A stretch of DNA of 64,000 nucleotides from Prosopocoilus inquinatus (taxonomy: Eukaryota; Arthropoda; Insecta; Coleoptera; Lucanidae): NCBI GenBank assembly GCA_036172665.1, contig CM069877.1:10250501-10314500 (forward strand). The letters run 5' to 3'. Below the pieces are notes generated by a model. That model worked only from the letters and a program-made list of their open reading frames with translations, was not told the DNA's origin and did not search any database. Positions 59,243 through 64,000 of the stretch are shown piece after piece (position 1 is the stretch's first letter; each line of letters begins with the position of its first letter). The position numbers and the translations under genes are program-made.

Positions 59243-60105
59243 GATAATAATTTATTCTAGAACGTCTAGAATCTTCCAAAGGTACACTCTTTCCAAAAAG
59301 TGGTTTGCGGGACGCCGGACAAACCTGTTAAAAATCGGGACTGTCCCGACAAAATCGGAACGTATGGTCACTTTACCCTTAATTGAGTGCATAAATTAGG
59401 TTCTATAATTTGTAAAAAGAGGGGGATATTGGATATTGCATTTGCTATGCAATAAATACCCTTAGTTGCGCGGATAAATTAGGTTCCGTGATTTGTAAAA
59501 AGAGGTGGTTTTTGGATGTTGTATTCGCCGTGCAAAAATACCCTTAATTGAGTGCTTAAATTAGGTTTCATATGGTAATTTCGGTTTCATTCCTCCGAGG
59601 ATATAAAATTCGAAGAAATTCTTAATTTATTCTAGATAATAATCTATTCTAGAACGTCTAGAATCTTCAAAAGGTACACTCTTTCCAAAAAGCGGGATTT
59701 TGTAAAAGCTTTGCGGGACACGGGACAAACCGGTTAAAAATCGGAACTGTCCCGGCAAAATTGGGATGTATGGGGACCTTATTCTTAATCGAGTGCATAA
59801 ATTAGGTTCCCTGATTTGTAAAAAGAGGGGAATATTGGATATTGCATTTGCTATGCAATAAATATCCTTAATTGAGTGCATAAATTAGATTCCCGGATTT
59901 ATAAAACGTGGGGATATTGGATGTTGCAATTGATACGCAATAAATACTCTTAATTGAGTGCATAAATTAGGTTCCGTGAGTTGTAAAACGAGGGGATTTT
60001 TGGATGTTAAAAAATACCCCTCAGTGAGTGCTTAAATTAGGTTCAATATGGTAATTTCGGTTTCATTCTTCCGAGGATGCAAAATTCGAAGAAATCCTTA
60101 ACCTC
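59243..60105. repeat. two-level tandem repeat (2 x ~390-470 bp with ~83-bp subrepeats)
   Basis: Unit starts at 59243 and 59633 share 'attctagaacgtctagaatc' and 'ggtacactctttccaaaaag'. Within each, 'gagtgcataaattaggttc' repeats at about 70-86 bp steps (59384, 59465, 59551; 59791, 59875, 59957, 60027). Each ends with 'ggtaatttcggtttcattc' and a gaggat segment. Confidence 0.82.
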
Positions 60106-60469
60106 CGCTACTGGCTCTGACCTTGTACGCGTTATGATTCATCATAATTTTAAACGCAACAAATTTTTATGAAAACAATGCATCTCTGCGTATTGAATAT
60201 TCGATCCTTTACCTAGATACAGTTAGCCGTATTCATAGATCATTTGAAACTAGAATACGATTTAGTATTCACGCGCAAACTTAAATCCAAAATTGCAAAG
60301 TCTGGTCCTCATACAACAGATGTTATTATAGGAATAAGAGCTGGTCGGGAATCTTTCTCTAAAAGTACAATTACTTAAGGGAGTATTAAGGACATCTATT
60401 TGTTTATTTGTATTGTTTGTTTATAAGTGAGATATTTCTTTTTCTTTTTCGAGTGAATAGGGCTTCTAA
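60106..60469. other. no gene; dispersed segment at 60303-60349
   Basis: The segment ggtcctcatacaacagatgt plus 'ggaataagagctgg' is the inverse of 34110-34154. The remainder is featureless. Confidence 0.4.
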
Positions 60470-60597
60470 TATGTTCATTTTATACGCAAATCCGCAGATA
60501 TTTTCATATTTATACACATGTATCTAGATTTTAAGTTAAAATTATCTTGTAAATTTTTGATGCAATAAAGATAATTTATTATTATTATTATTATATT
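60470..60597 (+). mobile_element. 3' tail of a probable non-LTR retrotransposon fragment
   Basis: Sequence ending gatgcaataaagataa followed by (TTA)n at about 60576-60593 has the AATAAA plus short-repeat tail typical of some insect non-LTR elements. No reverse transcriptase frame is nearby, so this is at most a 5'-truncated remnant. Confidence 0.4.
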
Positions 60598-61640
60598 CGA
60601 TCATCTTAATTCTGACTGAACTATCGTGGGTTAAAAAATTTAAAAATTCAAAAACGTATCGCGGATGGTGCGGGGGCCCGGATGGTTGCCCGCAACTAAG
60701 GCCGCCACTGGTCATCACACCTCACTTTTCTTTATGTAGATACGTCAAAATAAAATCAAGTCAATCCTTCTTTTTTTTTTATAAAATCGAAAATCATAAA
60801 TAAACGAAAGAAAAAAAATGTTACGTATTCGCCATCCATCAATCATCGTGTCGACGACGATTTTATTTTTAGGCCCCCCATTAGATGATATCGTGGTTGT
60901 GGTAATGATGATAAGGAGGGTTGGGCTGCTCGGTTTGCCCAAAAACGTGCGCGATTGCACTGCAGGGGTCGCATCGATCGATCCGGCCTAACCGGGAAGC
61001 CCTCGAAACGAGGGAAGCAAGCGGCTCACCCCCATATCTGTCTGCGCCCATTCTCGTCTTGTTGTGACTGGATTTTACGGACGTGGGGCACGCGAGCAAC
61101 CCCCCCGGAAGTACGTTCCAGAAACGACAGTGTAACATGATCAAAACGAACAACAGAGAAAGTTTTTCTTTTTTTTTTTTTGTAATTAAACCACCTTCTA
61201 CTCATAATACTGCGACCGACATACTCGATGTTTGCCTAACGCTTCCAAACCCACTTTCCTACTTTAAATAATAATTTTCGGAATTTTGTTTATCATTCGA
61301 TCATAACATTAATAAATAAAGCTTTGACATAATCGCGCAAGTATGTTGGTTTGTTGGGCTCGTGTTGCAAGCGGGCGCAGCGAAACGAATTAGCAATGAC
61401 GACGACGGCTTGACCCCAAAGACAGAGATAACGAAAGCAATCTGGATTTATAATTTATCGAGCGAATCCAGGTTTCGGCCTCCAGCCTGTGCGACTCCAG
61501 TGAATTTATTGACCGGCCGCAGTGCGGACGAGCCGCTCTCCGAAGAAGGAAGGGAGCCTCCCATGGTTACGTCACTGCCGTCGTGACAGTGACTCACCGA
61601 CTGGTTAGGTTGGCATTTTTAACGAGCTCAATTATGCACG
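60598..61640. other. GC-richer stretch of unknown role
   Basis: 60880-61140 and 61350-61600 are GC- and CpG-richer than the flanks. The first is open on the minus strand for 90 codons (61153-60881) and the second on the plus strand for 74 codons (61362-61586). Neither resembles a known protein, and I see no convincing splice structure. ggccgccactgg near 60702 resembles a hAT-type terminus. Confidence 0.3.
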
Positions 61641-62039
61641 TACCTACTTATCTAACCACCGAGTATGATGACCATATTAGGAGAACGCAAGAAATTCCGC
61701 GATACAAAAAGAAAAAGAAAAGAAGAAAAAACGAAAACGAAACGTTAAGGTCGAAGTTCAAGCTCACGTCGGTTTCTATTTAGCTCAGCACCACCCTGTA
61801 GGACCCCCTTTATAAGTAGCGTTGGGCCCTTTAGCCACCGGACCGCAGGGAGGGCGGTTGGCGCCCTTATGCAAAACAGTAACTGGCGCCCATTTCCAAA
61901 AAAAAAGACAAATTTACGTGAATTTAGTTCTCTGAAAAAAAAAAAAAATAGTATGCATCCTTTATAAACCGACCATATTAGGTTTTACAGAGTCAGTGGT
62001 TCTCCAATCATATTTCTATCCGGTTCAAGATTAAAAAAC
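61641..62039. other. no gene seen; caccctgtagg signature near 61790
   Basis: A GC-richer segment at 61800-61900 contains 'ggcggttggcgccc' and 'actggcgccc'. I cannot assign it. Confidence 0.3.
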
Positions 62040-63234
62040 TTTTTACCTACGATTTTATTTTACTCTATTTATTTTTTTTCTTATTATTAATTTCTAGAAA
62101 TTAGCTATCTTCGTTTATTCAATTTTTTTAAATTTTTTTATCGCATCTTTTCGATTCCTAAAAATTTTCTTAAATTGCTCTTGTTTTTTTTAATATTTCC
62201 AAAAAAATAGCATTCTTTTTTAATGTTATTATTCATCACATGTTTTATGTTGCTCTGTCGCTTTTTATTTTTGTTTTGTTTTGTTTTTTTTTCTCTCAAG
62301 CAGTCGTCTTTATTCGACCCGATTTCCAGAAATCAGATGCTGTTTTCTTACTTCAAAATTTCGTTAAATTGATTTCTTGTTTTGTCTTTTTTTATATCTC
62401 CAGAAAGCATTTGTTTTTTTTTTAATTTTGTGGCTGGTCACTTGTATTTATAAATTGATCGACCCCTTTTTCTTTTTCTTTTTCTTTTTCTTTTTCTTTT
62501 TCTTTTTCTTTTTCTTTTTCTTTTTCTTTTTCTTTTTCTTTTTACTTGGCCGATCGTTTTAGAAATTAACTATTTCTTTCCAGAATTTTTATTAAATTAT
62601 TTTCATTTTGGTCGCAATTTGTTTTTATTTTTTTTAGAAATTATTGCTTTTTATTTTAGCCTTTCGCTTTTTGCTTTCGAAAAATTGATCGTTCTTTTAT
62701 TTTTTTTAGGTTGTTCATTCAGAATTTTTTATTAAACTCTCTTGCTTTCAAATTGGTCGGTTGCTTGTTTCTATTATTGATATTTTTATTAATTAAATTC
62801 TTAGGCTTTTATTTTGGCCGATCGGTTTTTTGTTTTTTCTTTGTTTTTTTTTGTTTTTAATCTATTGTTTTTGAATTCATCACTTGTTTTAGGTTGGTCA
62901 GTCGCTTTTTGTTTTCGTTTTTTTTTTAATCAGTCATCTTTATTCGACTGATCGCTTTTTAATTCCCAGAAGCCAGCTGTTTTCATTATTTCAAAATTCC
63001 GTTAAATTTGCTCTCTTGTGTTATTGTTTGTTTTTTATATCTCCGGAAAAAAATTGTTTCTCTTGTATTATTGTTAAATTAATTATTTCTTTTCAGAATT
63101 TCTTTTTATTGTTTTCATTTTGGTCGCAATTTGTTTTTATTTTTAGAAATTGTAGCTTTTTATTTTAGCCGATTGGCTTTTGTTTTCGAGAAATTGATTG
63201 TTTTTATTTTATTTTATTTTTAAACAATTTTTAT
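62040..63234. repeat. T-rich degenerate tandem array
   Basis: Phrases such as 'tcagtcatctttattcgact', 'ttttggtcgcaatttgtttt' (near 62607 and 63118) and 'aaattgatcgtt' recur, with 'cagaaatcagatgctgtttt' and 'cagaagccagctgttttcat' near 62329 and 62966. The array resembles the 31622-35584 family in style but is not clearly alignable. There is no gene. Confidence 0.55.
62466..62543. repeat. (CTTTTT)13 microsatellite
   Basis: Thirteen uninterrupted copies of CTTTTT inside a T-rich array. Its perfection contrasts with the decay around it and suggests recent slippage. Confidence 0.97.
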
Positions 63235-63410
63235 TAGAAAAATTTTATGCAAATCGTTTTTGATTGCAGTGAGAACCTCGAGCAGCCTCTGGACAGCTGT
63301 TTCAGCCCTACGTTTCTGCTGAAGAAGCCCCAAGCAGGGCTGAAACAGCTGTCCAGAGGCTGCTCGAGGTTCTCACTGCAATAAAAAACGATTTGCACAA
63401 AATTTTTCTA
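63235..63410. repeat. 75-bp-arm hairpin made of two 'EEAPSRAET' units
   Basis: The left arm 63235-63309 and right arm 63336-63410 are reverse complements at 73 of 75 positions, with a 26-nt loop. Each arm is one copy of the unit found at 686, 851 and 1459. The right arm read on the plus strand, starting in the loop, gives AEEAPSRAETAVQRLLEVLT and continues AIKNDLHKIFL. Confidence 0.9.
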
Positions 63411-64000
63411 AAATCTTTCATTATGCTTTGACAGCAAGCATGGCCGCCTTGCATGGGGGACTCATTAGGAGCAAATCCCGCTTCAATTTGTCTATCCTAC
63501 TGCAATGTTAGGTCAAAAAGCGATAGTAAGATGTCGCTATTTTATATGTTCATAATTTTTATTAGATTTATATTTCTGTTTGTTTATTCAATTTTTTTTT
63601 TATTGAACTCTTTTGCTTTCATTCGGTTGGTCGTTTGTTGTTTTTATTAAATTCTTAGGTTTTTGTTTTTGCCGATGGTTTTCTGTTTTTGTTTTGTTTT
63701 CATTCTATTGTTCTGTTTTTATTCTATTGTTCTGTCTTTATTCTATTGCAAGAAAAGTATTGCAAGTAATTCCATAGTTGGAAGACTTTTTTTCAATTTA
63801 AATAAATCTATTACATTTCCGGAATTTATATGAAAATAGTATATTATTATTAAAAAGTTTCACAAGAAGGCTTACTGTAGTACGAATGGGGTTGGAGTAC
63901 GACGAGCGTAGCGATGTGAACTCGGAGTGTCCAAACAGAACGACTTTTTACAATTATTAATTTTTATTTGTGTTAAATGGAGTTAGTTAATTTAAGATTT
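63411..64000. other. no gene; includes an inverted 'cgatcgctttttgacc' segment
   Basis: 63500-63539 is the reverse complement of the 7011-7050 segment (shared gttaggtcaaaaagcgat). The remainder is T-rich with a repeated 'attctattgttctgt' phrase at 63705-63745. Confidence 0.45.

Noticed and set aside
60880..61140. tRNA, 5S rRNA or snRNA gene
   Set aside because: No A/B box pair, anticodon stem or conserved snRNA segment could be found on either strand.

Overview
This window is eukaryotic, almost certainly arthropod and most likely insect, nuclear DNA. It is strongly AT-rich. It has GT-AG spliced genes with long introns, many simple and satellite repeats, short hAT-type and foldback elements, and AATAAA-(ATT)n retrotransposon-like tails. 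I see no operons, ribosome binding sites, rRNA, tRNA or CRISPR. The species cannot be fixed from the sequence alone.

Only one complete protein-coding gene is supportable. It is a beta-tubulin on the minus strand with two coding exons (45303-45359 and 37805-39091), a 6.2 kb phase-0 intron after codon 19, and a 447-residue product whose tail ends in EAEVDEN, as in the insect beta-1 (Drosophila betaTub56D) class. A second beta-tubulin starts at 5288, also on the minus strand. Only its 19-codon first exon (5232-5288) is inside the window. It has a donor site at the same codon, and its remaining exons should lie beyond position 1. The two genes therefore sit head-to-tail, about 32.5 kb apart, and much of the window is their introns and intergenic DNA.

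Layout. 1-5231: intron of the second tubulin, filled mainly by a decayed A-rich tandem array. 5289-10800: upstream DNA with seven long foldback elements built on a 'gatgggtcgcac' core. 10800-19550: A-rich and T-rich degenerate arrays, TGACGTCA palindromes and a small hAT-like element. 19555-22552 and 24955-26201: two regular satellite arrays (periods 275 and 269 bp) built from the same core as the foldbacks. 26200-31600: MITEs, including two hAT-type copies with perfect 8-bp target duplications. 31622-35707: a higher-order T-rich tandem duplication. 35708-37800: short tandem repeats and the 3' flank of the beta-1 tubulin. 37805-45359: the tubulin gene, whose intron carries at least three tandem arrays and a TAA-flanked MITE. 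45360-45890: promoter region. 45890-58000: three more satellite arrays (periods about 313, 375 and 256 bp) and AT-rich filler. 58100-60110: a cluster of CGCCATCT motifs and a two-level tandem repeat. 60110-64000: a retrotransposon-like tail, a GC-richer stretch of unknown role, a T-rich array, a 13-copy hexanucleotide microsatellite and a 75-bp-arm hairpin.

The most unusual content is repeat architecture, not coding content. One core sequence is used both as regular direct satellite and as head-to-head foldbacks. A dispersed short unit has kept one open reading frame across five copies. A CAGGGTGTTCC-type signature borders many unrelated repeats. I found no gene cluster that looks like a new multi-gene system.
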